A stretch of 64,000 nt of DNA from contig JBNKWQ010000011.1 of assembly GCA_050299855.1 (NCBI GenBank), positions 62,001-126,000 of the forward strand. The letters run 5' to 3'. The translations under genes were made by a program, and so were the position numbers. The notes beneath the pieces were generated by a model. It ran no database searches and was not told the origin of the DNA. It saw only the letters and a program-made list of their open reading frames with translations. The DNA is from Hahella sp050299855. GTDB taxonomy: Bacteria; Pseudomonadota; Gammaproteobacteria; Pseudomonadales; Oleiphilaceae. Within the stretch, counting starts at the first letter, position 1, and each line of letters begins with the position of its first letter. This document shows, piece after piece, positions 1 through 9,158 of this stretch.

Positions 1-1377
1 ACGGTCATACATCACCGAGGATTCAGTCAACTCAAATTCGAACCCGGTGGTGTCAATTTCCGCTGCATAAATGATACGGAAAACGGTTTCCGCCAATTTG
101 CGATCATGAAACTGACGGAATGACAGATTAACCGAGCACTGCAATCCTTTGAACCCCCTGGTCTGTAGCTGAGCCAGGTCTTCACAGGTCTGTTGTAATA
201 CCCAGTATCCCATAGGGACTATCAAACTACTGTTTTCCGCCATCGGGATAAAACTGTGGGGGGACAACATCCCCCGACTCGGGTGAGGCCAGCGTACCAG
301 CGCTTCCATGCCTGTCACACGGCCGGTAGCGACTTCAATTTTGGGCTGATAATAAACTTCCAGTTGATTACTCCGAATGGCAACCCGTAAGTCAGCTTCC
401 AGTTCCAGCCGCGACTTAAGGTCTTTATTACGAGCTTCATCAAAGAACCGGTATCCGCTGCCGGGTTCCTTCTTGGCATCAAACATAGCCTGGTTGGCAT
501 GCTGTAGCAGGATATCCACACTTCGCCCTTCTTCCGGATAGCTGGCCAGGCCAATGGATACATGCAATTCAATATCACGCTGGTTGACCTGAAACGGCTT
601 GGCGAAGACTTCCAACAGCTTGTCAGCCACTGCAGACATGCTGAAATCTTCAGAAACACCTTCCAGAATCACCGCGAACTCATCTCCGCCCACGCGCGCC
701 AGACCATCACTTTGTCGCAGCATCTGGCGAATGCGTGCCGCCACCAACTTGATGAGGAAGTCGCCATTCTTATAGCCGAGCGTCTGGTTAACGGTACGAA
801 AATCATCAATATTCAAAAATAACAGGCCGACCTGCTTCTTGCTGCGCTGTGCGCGTAGCAGTGCCTGATGCAAGCGATCATAGAAAAGATTGCGGTCCAG
901 TATTCCCGTCAGTGAGTCCATCTGCTCGCGCAGACGAAAATCAGAGTGGGCTTTGGCCCGATAACAGGCACGACGAAGGGTGCGAATCAGAATGCCGGAC
1001 CGCAGTTCGCCCTTGGCAAGATAGTCGGCTGCCCCCCTCAACATCAGTGTGCGGATATGGGCCTCATCCCGGGAAGCGCCTAATGCCACCACCGGTGCCT
1101 GGGAATATTGGGACAAAATGCGTAGAAACCCGGCCTGGTCCGACTCGTATAGCTGCTCCTCCCATAGCACCAGGTCATACTGCCGGCGCCTGATCACATC
1201 CATCATCATGGGGAGACTGTTGCACCAATACACCTTAAAGCCGGAGCTTGCGCCCAGCATATGCCGGATCCACAACAAATCAGTGTGCTGCCGAATCAGG
1301 ATTAAAATGGACATTGAAGCCGACATCTCCTGGGGATGACGCCTGGCTGTCCGCGTAATGGGTGATTGTTGTGGCAT
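1..1377 (-). CDS. Partial receiver-like/GGDEF/EAL c-di-GMP protein
   Basis: Reading the minus strand from the ATG at 1377 gives an open frame that runs off the left edge, so the C-terminal part of the EAL domain is missing. Order seen: a receiver-like N-terminus (about residues 20-145), a GGDEF domain with intact RVGGDEFAVIL (cyclase signature), then an EAL domain starting YYQPKIEV...MEALVRW (phosphodiesterase signature). The family makes or degrades c-di-GMP in the cytoplasm. The receiver-like part reads YDLVLWEEQLYES where active receivers read LLD, so the phospho-acceptor Asp is a Glu and the N-terminal acidic pair is lacking; a later Lys (DYLAKG) is kept. Phosphorylation is therefore doubtful. 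Start choice: the first ATG after an upstream stop, with weak GGAATCC as ribosome site; an in-frame ATG at 1326 is an alternative. It is divergent from rep. Confidence 0.88.
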   Translation of the reverse strand, partial: MPQQSPITRTARRHPQEMSASMSILILIRQHTDLLWIRHMLGASSGFKVYWCNSLPMMMDVIRRRQYDLVLWEEQLYESDQAGFLRILSQYSQAPVVALGASRDEAHIRTLMLRGAADYLAKGELRSGILIRTLRRACYRAKAHSDFRLREQMDSLTGILDRNLFYDRLHQALLRAQRSKKQVGLLFLNIDDFRTVNQTLGYKNGDFLIKLVAARIRQMLRQSDGLARVGGDEFAVILEGVSEDFSMSAVADKLLEVFAKPFQVNQRDIELHVSIGLASYPEEGRSVDILLQHANQAMFDAKKEPGSGYRFFDEARNKDLKSRLELEADLRVAIRSNQLEVYYQPKIEVATGRVTGMEALVRWPHPSRGMLSPHSFIPMAENSSLIVPMGYWVLQQTCEDLAQLQTRGFKGLQCSVNLSFRQFHDRKLAETVFRIIYAAEIDTTGFEFELTESSVMYDR

Positions 1378-1776
1378 TTGGATTCCGCTTGGCTTCACGC
1401 CCTCTGCTTTACACCTGTTTAAGACACGGAGCATCGACTTGTATAGTGGCCATCCACAAGGTTGTCGCTACAGGAACAAACATAGCGTAGGCAATCCTCT
1501 TAATGGAAGTATAGCCGGTGAGCAGATTTCAGCATTACCCTTGCTACCCATGTTACTTTCCAGGTCATTCATCTGGTCCTGCTATCGCTATAATCCACTA
1601 TCCTAGGAAAATGTCCGCCACCCAATCAATATCCTCTCTTCCTTATAAAAAATCATTATGAAACTACCAGCAAGTGTTCTGCTAAAATGCGCCCTTCGTT
1701 CGCTCCTGCTCCTGAGTTACCTTCAAGTGAGTAGTGCTCCCTAAGCCCATTATCCGATATTCCGGCAGGTTCCAAC
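1378..1776. other. Divergent intergenic region, GGDEF-EAL gene / rep
   Basis: About 400 bases between two divergent genes. A TATAAT box lies near 1589 reading towards rep but without a convincing -35 hexamer. Small open frames here have no ribosome site or recognisable product. Nothing else stands out. Confidence 0.5.
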
Positions 1777-3804
1777 TTGGCCAAACTCAATCCCAGGCAA
1801 CGTGAAGCCGTCCACTACATTGACGGCCCTCTCTTAGTGCTGGCCGGTGCCGGTAGCGGCAAAACCAGTGTTATTACCCGTAAGATAGCCTATCTCATTG
1901 AAGAGTGCGGAATCAAAGCCAAGCACATCGCAGCCGTCACCTTTACTAATAAGGCGGCGCGGGAAATGAAAGAAAGGGTAACTCAGCAGGTTTCGGGTCC
2001 GGCGGCGCGAGGCCTGACAGTCTCCACCTTTCATAACCTGGGGATGAATATCATCCGTATTGAGCACAAAGCCCTGGGCTATAAGCCCGGCTTTTCGATC
2101 TTTGACGAACAGGACGCCAAGACCATCATCCGTGACCTGATCTTTAAGGAATATGCCGATGCCATCGAAGACGTTAACCAATTGCAGGCCCAGTTTTCCG
2201 CCTGGAAAAACGACATGCTTACGCCAGAAGCGGCCATCAGGCAGGCGATCACTCAGGACGAACTCACCTCCGCACGGGTTTACCAGCACTACAACCAGTA
2301 CCTCAAAGCCTACAATGCCGTGGACTTTGATGACCTGATTCTGCTGCCGGTACTCTTATTCCGCGACCAGCCACAGATTCTGCAGAAATGGCGTGAACGT
2401 ATCCGCTATCTGCTGGTAGACGAATATCAAGACACTAACCTCAGCCAGTATGAGCTGGTGCGGCAACTGGTGATCGAACGCCAGGGGCTGACAGTAGTGG
2501 GTGATGACGACCAGTCCATATATGCCTGGCGGGGTGCCCGGCCGGAAAACCTGGCCCGTCTGCAACAGGATTTCCCCAGCCTCAAGCTGGTCAAGCTGGA
2601 GCAAAACTATCGTTCCACAGCACGTATTCTCAAAGCGGCCAATACACTGATCGCCAACAATCCCCACGTGTTTGAAAAAGCACTCTGGAGTGATTTCGGC
2701 ATGGGTGATGAAATCCGCCTGGTTCAGGTTCGCAATGAGGATGCAGAGGCCGAGCGCATTGCCTCGGAAATTCTGGGATTGCGGCTACAGAAACGGGTGA
2801 ACTTCAAAGATTGCGCCGTACTTTACCGGGGCAACCATCAGTCCCGCCTGCTGGAAATCAAATTGCAGGCCAATCAGATTCCCTACCAGATCAGCGGCGG
2901 CACCTCCTTTTTCTCACGCAATGAGGTTAAAGACGCACTTTCGTACCTGCGCTTGATCGCTAACCCCGATGACGACAGCGCCTTCCTGCGAGTAGTTAAC
3001 GTTCCACGTAGGGAAATCGGGCCAGCGACTCTGGAAGCGCTTTCCAACTATGCTCATCAAAGCGGGGTCAGCCTGTTTGCCGCCATCAGTGAAGCCGGGC
3101 TGGAAGAAGTCATGCGTGACCGCGCGCTGCAGCATCTGCGGGAATTCTCTGAGACGATATTGCATACCACGACCCGCTGCGAGGAAGAGGACCCGGTCCC
3201 AGCTCTGAAACAACTCTTTACTCAGGTGGACTATGAGGACTGGCTGCATCAGAACAGCACATCCCCTCAGCAAGCTGAACGACGCATGGCCAACGTCTGG
3301 CTACTGCTGGATCAGGTTGCCCGCATGCTGGAGTACGATCCGCTGGAAGACGAACCGCTGACATTGAAAGATGTTATCGCCAAACTGCTATTGCGTGACC
3401 TGATGGAAAAACAGGCCGAAGAAGAGGAAGAGGACAAAGTTCATCTGTTGACTTTGCATGCCTCCAAAGGCCTGGAATTTCCCCATGTGTTTATCATGGG
3501 GCTGGAAGAAGACATATTGCCGCACCGCAACAGTATCGAAACCAACCAGATCGAAGAGGAAAGACGGCTGATGTATGTCGGCATCACCCGTGCCAAACAA
3601 ACCCTCTGTATGACCTACTGTGCGGAACGCAGGCAGTTCGGGGAAAAAATCGAGACAACATCCAGCCGTTTTCTGGACGAACTGCCACCCGAAGATGTGA
3701 TTTGGGAGGGCGTCGGACATCAGAGCCCTGAACGCAACATGGCCAAGGGCCGGGCCACTCTGGATGCCCTCTTCCGCGATCTGGCCGACGACGAAACCGG
3801 TTAA
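1777..3804 (+). CDS. rep: ATP-dependent DNA helicase Rep
   Basis: 675 residues, the usual length of Rep (673 in E. coli), a superfamily 1A 3'-5' helicase that clears proteins ahead of the replication fork and helps restart. Visible motifs: N-terminal Q-motif LNPRQREAV, Walker A AGAGSGKT (residues 23-30), motif II LLVDEYQDTN (about 210-220), motif III VGDDDQSIYAWRGA, motif IV LEQNYRSTARIL, motif V LLTLHASKGLEFPHVF and motif VI EERRLMYVGITRAK. Motif DQSIYAWRGA and colinearity from the first residues favour Rep over UvrD or PcrA. The frame begins at a TTG (TTG-GCC-AAA), with AGG about 9 bases upstream; no in-frame ATG fits the family's N-terminus, so TTG is accepted. A bidirectional terminator follows at once. 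Confidence 0.96.
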   Translation: MAKLNPRQREAVHYIDGPLLVLAGAGSGKTSVITRKIAYLIEECGIKAKHIAAVTFTNKAAREMKERVTQQVSGPAARGLTVSTFHNLGMNIIRIEHKALGYKPGFSIFDEQDAKTIIRDLIFKEYADAIEDVNQLQAQFSAWKNDMLTPEAAIRQAITQDELTSARVYQHYNQYLKAYNAVDFDDLILLPVLLFRDQPQILQKWRERIRYLLVDEYQDTNLSQYELVRQLVIERQGLTVVGDDDQSIYAWRGARPENLARLQQDFPSLKLVKLEQNYRSTARILKAANTLIANNPHVFEKALWSDFGMGDEIRLVQVRNEDAEAERIASEILGLRLQKRVNFKDCAVLYRGNHQSRLLEIKLQANQIPYQISGGTSFFSRNEVKDALSYLRLIANPDDDSAFLRVVNVPRREIGPATLEALSNYAHQSGVSLFAAISEAGLEEVMRDRALQHLREFSETILHTTTRCEEEDPVPALKQLFTQVDYEDWLHQNSTSPQQAERRMANVWLLLDQVARMLEYDPLEDEPLTLKDVIAKLLLRDLMEKQAEEEEEDKVHLLTLHASKGLEFPHVFIMGLEEDILPHRNSIETNQIEEERRLMYVGITRAKQTLCMTYCAERRQFGEKIETTSSRFLDELPPEDVIWEGVGHQSPERNMAKGRATLDALFRDLADDETG

Positions 3805-3836
3805 TCCCTTCGTCTGACGATCATTTACCAGACACA

Positions 3837-3863
3837 AAAAAAGCCGCTATTGCGGCTTTTATT
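3837..3863. terminator. Bidirectional terminator between rep and cytochrome c5
   Basis: A-run, stem AAAGCCGC-tatt-GCGGCTTT, then T-rich ATTT. It serves rep on plus and the cytochrome gene on minus, which converge here. Confidence 0.85.
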
Positions 3864-3891
3864 TGGGACGCTCGCTTCAAGAAGCGGCCAC

Positions 3892-4320
3892 TTACTGGCT
3901 GCGTCCAACCATTACTTCAACAGTGGCGGCAATTTCTTCATCGGTACAGTCGGCACAGGTACCACGAGGTGGCATGCCGCGAATACCGTTGATCGCATGA
4001 CTGATCAGTGTATCTACACCTTGTGCAATACGTGGCGCCCAGGCTGCGGCATCGCCGACCTTAGGTGCACCCGCTGCGCCGGTATCATGACAGGCGAAAC
4101 ATTTGCTGCCGTATATATCTTCACCGGAACGGGGACCACTGGCAACGGCAGCTGTTGCAACAGCCTGCGCACCTTCACACTCCTGACCTTCGACACACAC
4201 CTGGCCGACCGGCTTGATGCGTTCAACAATTTTTTCCTCAGCAGGACTCAAAGACCAGACAGATCCCGCCATACCCAGCGCCGCAACGCAAAACAACACT
4301 CTCAGAGTCGTATTCACCAC
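3892..4320 (-). CDS. Cytochrome c5 family protein
   Basis: 142 residues with a Sec signal peptide (MVNTTLRVLFCVAALGMAGS..., cut near residue 23) so it is periplasmic. One haem c site CFACH (Cys74, Cys77, His78) with a candidate axial Met116 in RGMPPRG, then the CADC pair (Cys122, Cys125) that marks the small c5 class. These proteins carry single electrons in the periplasm to oxidases or other acceptors. The segment between the signal and the haem site (KIVERIKPVGQVCVEGQEC) adds two further Cys. It is monocistronic and convergent with rep; the partner enzyme cannot be inferred from the neighbours. Confidence 0.9.
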   Translation of the reverse strand: MVNTTLRVLFCVAALGMAGSVWSLSPAEEKIVERIKPVGQVCVEGQECEGAQAVATAAVASGPRSGEDIYGSKCFACHDTGAAGAPKVGDAAAWAPRIAQGVDTLISHAINGIRGMPPRGTCADCTDEEIAATVEVMVGRSQ

Positions 4321-4432
4321 ACTTCCTCATCACCAGCTGTAAATTTTATAGTCGCGCATTATAGCGGCATTACAGAGGAAATATAAAGCAAGCCTCGTCC
4401 CCATTTGACTGGCATCATTTCCCAGCTCAGCA

Positions 4433-4876
4433 TTACTGACTGCTGCTTTCAGGAACAGTCGGCGGTACAGTTTCTATGGAACTGGCCGGTGCCTGGGAGG
4501 GTACGCCGGCAGGGACCACCGGAGGCATTAGTGGATTACAGTTCTTAATGGATACTTTTCCCTGCAGCAAGGCTCCTTTGGAATACTCGTTAAAATGGCA
4601 GGTATTGGTCGCAGGATCGTAATTCTCAACCCATAAATTATCGTCTTTCCAGGTGGCAGTTATATGGTACTGGCCTTTTGGAACGACAATGGACATGACC
4701 CCGCCATAACGTTTGACGAATATCTGTTCAAAGTGAAAGTAATAGGCGCCCCAACCGATCAGCAAAATAATCAGGGACCCCCATAAACCAAATTTCCATT
4801 TATCCATTTTGCCGAACATAAAAAGTATGGCCATGGCAGCCAATACCACCACAATCCAATATATGTAGGTCACCAT
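4433..4876 (-). CDS. Small membrane protein of unknown function
   Basis: 147 residues, not recognised. Two hydrophobic helices near the start (YWIVVVLAAMAILFMFG and LWGSLIILLIGWGAYYF) precede a soluble part of about 60 residues with beta-like pattern (YHITATWKDDNLWVENYDP, two Cys), and a low-complexity Pro/Ser/Val tail (PPVVPAGVPSQ...PTVPESSSQ). The tail would lie on the same side as the soluble part. It stands alone 112 bases upstream of the cytochrome c5 gene on the same strand; co-transcription is possible but not shown. Confidence 0.65.
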   Translation of the reverse strand: MVTYIYWIVVVLAAMAILFMFGKMDKWKFGLWGSLIILLIGWGAYYFHFEQIFVKRYGGVMSIVVPKGQYHITATWKDDNLWVENYDPATNTCHFNEYSKGALLQGKVSIKNCNPLMPPVVPAGVPSQAPASSIETVPPTVPESSSQ

Positions 4877-5201
4877 CGTGATTAAGCTCCTAATAGCATC
4901 TTAAAAAATTTCGCTTCCAATATTTTGCCAGACACGCGCCATCGACTTGAAATTTCTAATACGTCGGGCATGTCGGGCGAATAGTACACATCTTTGGCCG
5001 TACGCATAAACCATCGGCAGAACAGGGTACCCGCAACAAAACCTGCGGCAGAATCAACAAAGCCTAATGTGTCAAAGCCCTGCTTTCAAATAGCCATTTA
5101 TCCGGCCAGCGCATATGATGACGGACACCATCCAGCCAGACCTGTATGATAGCGCTATCTCGAAACCCATAGTTGATACAGGCAAGACAGGATCTGACGC
5201 A
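4877..5201. other. Intergenic region, partly open frame
   Basis: Divergent spacer between two unrecognised membrane-protein genes. The plus-strand frame of the following gene extends back to an ATG at 5115, but no ribosome site supports that start. No terminator or repeat seen. Confidence 0.4.
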
Positions 5202-5537
5202 ATGCAACTGACTCCCTATCGGAATATCATACTGGCCGTTGAATTTGTCGCATTGATAGTGCTCATTGGCTCGATGGTGATTTTTAGTCAATTTACCGAG
5301 GGCGGAGAGCCCCCCATCCCAGCTCTCTGGCTAATCCCGATTATTGCCAGCCTGCTGGTAATTAGCGGTTTCTGCGGCAACCTCTATATCCGCTGGATCG
5401 AAAATCCTGACACGCAGAAAGCCAACAGAGTTCAGCGCCTGTTCATCTACCTGCTGATAGCCTCTTTATATATCTTCTGGATTATCGCTGTGAGGCAGGC
5501 ATGGATATCTCATCAACTCGTGGCCGCAGCGTCCTGA
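5202..5537 (+). CDS. Small integral membrane protein, unknown
   Basis: Not recognised. From the ATG at 5202 the product has 111 residues and three predicted membrane helices (IILAVEFVALIVLIGSMVIF, ALWLIPIIASLLVISGFCG, LFIYLLIASLYIFWIIAV). AGGA nine bases upstream of 5202 favours this start; the frame is open back to tandem ATGs at 5115, which would add 29 hydrophilic residues with no ribosome site. Its last 37 bases overlap the next gene in another frame, so the two are probably co-expressed. Confidence 0.6.
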   Translation: MQLTPYRNIILAVEFVALIVLIGSMVIFSQFTEGGEPPIPALWLIPIIASLLVISGFCGNLYIRWIENPDTQKANRVQRLFIYLLIASLYIFWIIAVRQAWISHQLVAAAS

Positions 5538-5803
5538 TAGCCGCTTTTGTCTTTCTCTCACCAGTTTGCTGGGGAATGCGCTGCGGAACGGATCTGATTC
5601 GGCTCAAAGATCTGGATTACGAGGTCTACCATAAATGTGGCGCTCCCAATTATGTCAGCAAATTGGGCTATACACTGACCCATCGCAAATTGCGGGAGTA
5701 CAAGATTGAGCGCTGGATTTACGAACAATCCGGCAATGTGATTTATGTGCTGGAATTTACCGGCGGAGAGCTCACCAATATCGACTGGCGGCGCTCTCCG
5801 TAG
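5501..5803 (+). CDS. DUF2845 family exported protein
   Basis: 100 residues with a signal peptide (MDISSTRGRSVLIAAFVFLSPVCWG) followed by the compact DUF2845 pattern: MRCGTDLIRLKDLDYEVYHKCGAP, then a beta-rich end (IERWIYEQSGNVIYVLEFTGGELTNI). The two Cys (RCG, KCG) are typical. Function in this family is unknown; periplasmic location is inferred from the signal. A GAGG ribosome site sits just upstream of 5501, inside the end of the preceding membrane-protein gene. Confidence 0.78.
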   Translation: MDISSTRGRSVLIAAFVFLSPVCWGMRCGTDLIRLKDLDYEVYHKCGAPNYVSKLGYTLTHRKLREYKIERWIYEQSGNVIYVLEFTGGELTNIDWRRSP

Positions 5804-5804
5804 T

Positions 5805-5822
5805 GTTGGTCTTTAGGCCAAC
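5805..5822. terminator. Short terminator-like hairpin
   Basis: GTTGGTC-ttta-GGCCAAC between two convergent genes, with one G-T pair and a modest T-rich flank. It could stop both units. Confidence 0.5.
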
Positions 5823-5825
5823 GCT

Positions 5826-7172
5826 TTATATAGCATCAATCCTGGCCAGCAGTTCAGCGGTTTTGGCTTCCATCAACGCCTGGTCACCCCGTGACTCAAC
5901 ATTCAGCCGCACCAAAGGCTCCGTATTGGACATCCGCAGGTTAAAACGCCAGTCAGCATAGGCCACGCTTAAACCGTCAATGAAATTAACTTCTTCTGCC
6001 TGGGGGGCATATTCCGCTTCAATCGTCTTGAGCACTTTGGCAGGATCTTCCAGCTTTCGGTTGATTTCACCACTGGCAGGATAACGGGCCATACACTCGT
6101 CGATAAGACTGGACAACGTCTGCCCGGTTGCACACATCAGATTGGCCACCATCAACCAGGGAATCATGCCGGAATCACAGTAGGCAAAATCGCGGAAATA
6201 ATGATGTGCACTCATTTCACCGCCGTAAATGGCATCCTGCTCCCGCATGATCTGCTTGATAAAGGCATGACCGGTCTTACTTACCACAGCAATACCGCCG
6301 CCTTCGGCAACTTTCTCCACCGTATTCCAGGTCAGGCGCGGGTCATGAATAATACGCCCTCCCGGCTCTCGCTTGAGAAACAGCTCCGCTAACAACCCGA
6401 CAATATAGTAACCCTCGATAAAACGGCCGGTCTCATCAAACAGGAAGCAACGGTCATAATCGCCGTCCCAGGCCACCCCCAAGTCCGCGCCTTGGGCTAG
6501 AATCATCTCGCGGGTGCTGTCACGATTTTCCACCAGTAATGGATTAGGCACCCCGTGAGGGAAAGTACCGTCTGGCTCGTGATGCAGTTTGGAAAACTCA
6601 AACGGCAGCCGCCCTTCCAGCTGATCAACAATCAATCCTGCCCCACCGTTACCGGCATTGACGACAATCTTCAGTGGTTTAAGCTCGGAGGAATCCACAT
6701 AGCCCAGCAAATGCTCGATGTAGGCCGGTTGTGCATCCAGTGCATGCAGCGTGCCCGGTACTTCAGCATCACTGAACTCACCCGGCACCAAAGCCTTAAT
6801 ATCGTTCAAGCCGGTGTCAGAACTCACCGGCCGAGATCCTTTAGAGACCAGCTTCAGACCGTTGTAGTCCTGTGGATTATGGCTGGCCGTCACCATAATG
6901 CCGCCATCCATTTCAAAATGGAAAGTCGCGAAATAAACCAGTTCAGTCCCGCACAGACCGATATCGTAGACATCCGCACCGGCTGCCATTAGCCCCCGGC
7001 GCAAAGCCTCCGCCAGCTCCGGGCTGGAGAGACGAATATCGTAGCCGACCACGACTTTACGTGCGCCAGTCACTTCCACATAAGCGCGACCGATGCGCTC
7101 TACAATATCGGGATTCAATTGTGCAGGCACTTTGCCGCGAATGTCATAGGCTTTAAAACCACTTAAGTCCAT
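5826..7172 (-). CDS. manB: Phosphomannomutase/phosphoglucomutase
   Basis: 448 residues, full length for the alpha-D-phosphohexomutase family that interconverts mannose-6-P and mannose-1-P (and often the glucose equivalents). Seen: N-terminal FKAYDIRGKVP, active-site TASHNP with phosphoserine Ser97, metal-binding DGDYDR (236-241), sugar-binding GEMSAHH (318-324) and the C-terminal phosphate loop SNTEPLVRLNVES. The product feeds the guanylyltransferase gene 105 bases upstream on the same strand, giving GDP-mannose for envelope or exopolysaccharide. Dual AlgC-type use is possible; sequence alone does not decide it. A start with SD-like GGAG lies just before ATG at 7172. Confidence 0.93.
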   Translation of the reverse strand: MDLSGFKAYDIRGKVPAQLNPDIVERIGRAYVEVTGARKVVVGYDIRLSSPELAEALRRGLMAAGADVYDIGLCGTELVYFATFHFEMDGGIMVTASHNPQDYNGLKLVSKGSRPVSSDTGLNDIKALVPGEFSDAEVPGTLHALDAQPAYIEHLLGYVDSSELKPLKIVVNAGNGGAGLIVDQLEGRLPFEFSKLHHEPDGTFPHGVPNPLLVENRDSTREMILAQGADLGVAWDGDYDRCFLFDETGRFIEGYYIVGLLAELFLKREPGGRIIHDPRLTWNTVEKVAEGGGIAVVSKTGHAFIKQIMREQDAIYGGEMSAHHYFRDFAYCDSGMIPWLMVANLMCATGQTLSSLIDECMARYPASGEINRKLEDPAKVLKTIEAEYAPQAEEVNFIDGLSVAYADWRFNLRMSNTEPLVRLNVESRGDQALMEAKTAELLARIDAI

Positions 7173-7202
7173 GGGGGATGGCTCCTTATAAACTAGCAGA
7201 TA

Positions 7203-7267
7203 CCTCCGGCGGAAAGCCGGAGGGAAGGATAGGAAACTGGCCCGCCAATGCGCAAAGGCCTGGGCGG
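7203..7267 (-). repeat. Two intercistronic hairpins between manC and manB
   Basis: CCTCCGGC-ggaaa-GCCGGAGG (7203-7223) and CCCGCC...GGGCGGG (7241-7267). They lie in the gap of a likely manC-manB transcript and could attenuate or protect the mRNA; no T-run follows. Confidence 0.5.
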
Positions 7268-7277
7268 GGAAACATCA

Positions 7278-8732
7278 TCAAACGGATGTATTGGGTGCTT
7301 TGGCGAGGCTGTCTGCCGAGGTAGTGTTGCCTGACGAGCGCCCGTAATGATCCTGCAACCGCACAATATCGTCCTCGCCAAGATAACTACCCGATTGCAC
7401 CTCAATAATTTCGAGCGGGATTTTACCCGGGTTAGCCAGTCGATGCACTTCGCCGATGGGAATGTAAGTGGACTGGTTTTCCGAGAGAATAAATTCCAGC
7501 TCACCACAGGTCACCATGGCCGTTCCCTGGACCACAATCCAATGTTCTGCACGATGATGATGCTTTTGCAGCGAGAGACTGGCACCGGGATTAACTTTGA
7601 TACGCTTCACCTGAAAACGTGTCCCCATATCCACGGAGTCGTAACTGCCCCAAGGGCGAAAGACTTCCCGATGATTCAGTGTTTCCGGCCGCTCAACCGC
7701 ATCCAGGCGCGCCACAATCTTCTTCACGTCCTGCACACGGTCCCGGTGGGCCACCATGACCGCATCCTGGGTATCAATCACCACAATATCTTTCACCCCG
7801 ACCAACGCCACCAACTTGTTGTGGCTGCGGGCAAAACAGCCCTCGGATTCATGCACCATGACATCCCCCAACAGGGCATTGTTCTGACTATCTTTATCAT
7901 GCACGTCCCACATGGCAGACCAGGCACCAACGTCACTCCAACCCGCTTTAAGCGGCACGGTAACCGCGTCCTGGGTACGTTCCATCACGGCATAGTCAAT
8001 CGAGTTGTCCGGGCAATGCGCGAGAATTTCTGCGGGTATACGCTTGAAGTCGAGATCTTCCTGGCAACTTTCAAAAGCCAGCTTACAGGTATCATAGATA
8101 TCAGTGTCAAACGTCTTTAATTCGTCCAGATAGCGTTGTGCACTCATCACAAACATGCCGCTGTTCCAGAGATATTCGCCACTGTCCAGATACTGTTGCG
8201 CAGTGGCGGCATCCGGTTTTTCCTGAAAGGCGGCCACTGCAAATGCAGCATCACCAAAGCTGTCACCTTTATGGATATAACCATAACCAGTTTCAGGCTT
8301 ATCCGGCTCAATGCCGAATAACACCAGCTTACCCTGCTCCGCAGCCTTTTCAGCCTTAGACAAGGCACTATGAAATGCGGCTATATCGGTGATGTGATGA
8401 TCGGCAGGCAACACCAGCATAATCTGGTCGCGTCCGGACTGAAGAATCTGCAATGCAGCCATCGCAGCTGCCGGAGCAGTATTGCGACCGAATGGTTCCA
8501 GCAGTATGGAATCTGCTTTCTTGCTGATTTGCTGCAATTGCTCAGCCACAATGAATCGATGCTCTTCGTTGCAAACCACTACCGGCGCTTCCAATTCGGC
8601 GGGCAATCTCATCAGGGTCTGCTGAAACATGGTATCGCTACCCACCAAAGGCAAAAACTGCTTGGGATACAATTTGCGGGAAAGTGGCCATAAGCGGGAT
8701 CCGCTACCGCCGGAAAGAATGACTGGAATCAT
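7278..8732 (-). CDS. manC: Mannose-1-P guanylyltransferase / mannose-6-P isomerase
   Basis: 484 residues, the length of bifunctional type II PMI-GMP enzymes. N-terminal nucleotidyltransferase signature VILSGGSGSRLWPLSRKLYPKQF (residues 4-26) begins at the first Met; a C-terminal cupin isomerase domain shows PWGSYDSVD, then SLQKHHHRAEHWIVVQGTA and IPIGEVHRLANPG. It isomerises fructose-6-P to mannose-6-P and joins mannose-1-P to GTP, with ManB performing the step between. The gene precedes manB on the same strand. Its own upstream region (8733-9093) is long enough to carry a promoter. Confidence 0.95.
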   Translation of the reverse strand: MIPVILSGGSGSRLWPLSRKLYPKQFLPLVGSDTMFQQTLMRLPAELEAPVVVCNEEHRFIVAEQLQQISKKADSILLEPFGRNTAPAAAMAALQILQSGRDQIMLVLPADHHITDIAAFHSALSKAEKAAEQGKLVLFGIEPDKPETGYGYIHKGDSFGDAAFAVAAFQEKPDAATAQQYLDSGEYLWNSGMFVMSAQRYLDELKTFDTDIYDTCKLAFESCQEDLDFKRIPAEILAHCPDNSIDYAVMERTQDAVTVPLKAGWSDVGAWSAMWDVHDKDSQNNALLGDVMVHESEGCFARSHNKLVALVGVKDIVVIDTQDAVMVAHRDRVQDVKKIVARLDAVERPETLNHREVFRPWGSYDSVDMGTRFQVKRIKVNPGASLSLQKHHHRAEHWIVVQGTAMVTCGELEFILSENQSTYIPIGEVHRLANPGKIPLEIIEVQSGSYLGEDDIVRLQDHYGRSSGNTTSADSLAKAPNTSV

Positions 8733-9093
8733 TGTGGGTCTCCATATCCGTTAAAATTCGATGGCTGGGCTGATGTCAGCATGCGCTGAAGCTCCAGAAG
8801 CTGTGCAGCATTATCCGCGTCTTATGTGACGATTGCTGCAATTTCTTTCACTCAACCAGGCTGCGCCTGCTGGGTAAACAGCAACTGCTATGCCAGCATC
8901 CATCTCCAAGATACAACTCAGGAGCATGAATACCATATCCTCACCGCCGGAACCATAAGGGCAACTTTACCCTTTTGTCATTTTAGTTATAGAGGCTCGT
9001 CGAGCTTGCGATATGCACAGCTTTTGCCCGGTAATCACGGGCAAATCGCCATTAAGGGGCACATTAAGATAAGCCATTCCAATTCAAATTTTG
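8733..9093. other. Intergenic region upstream of manC
   Basis: About 360 bases with no credible gene. One clean hairpin, TTTGCCCG-gtaatca-CGGGCAAA (9023-9045), could be an operator or a stem in a leader. The open frame over 8826-9134 has no ribosome site and unconvincing composition. Confidence 0.45.
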
Positions 9094-9122
9094 TTGCAGA
9101 AAAGGCCGAAAAAAGGTATAAA
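9094..9122 (+). promoter_or_regulatory. tRNA-Arg promoter
   Basis: TTGCAG, 17-base spacer, TATAAA, preceded by an A/T-rich stretch and followed by a GC-rich discriminator (CTGCCGCCC), the pattern of stringently controlled stable-RNA promoters. It would transcribe the truncated tRNA copy at 9192 and then the intact tRNA. Confidence 0.7.
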
Positions 9123-9158
9123 CTGCCGCCCTGAAGCATGAAGGCTAACGAGCCAAAA

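Noticed and set aside
1358..1606. 82-residue frame between the GGDEF-EAL gene and rep
   Set aside because: Starts inside the GGDEF-EAL gene's first codons on the other strand; composition not protein-like.
3850..4386. 178-residue plus-strand frame over cytochrome c5
   Set aside because: Shadow; the minus strand has the signal peptide and CFACH site.
5064..5291. 75-residue minus-strand frame over the small membrane protein
   Set aside because: The opposite strand encodes a coherent membrane protein.
8826..9134. 102-residue open frame upstream of the tRNA
   Set aside because: No ribosome site, unlikely composition, and it overlaps the tRNA promoter.
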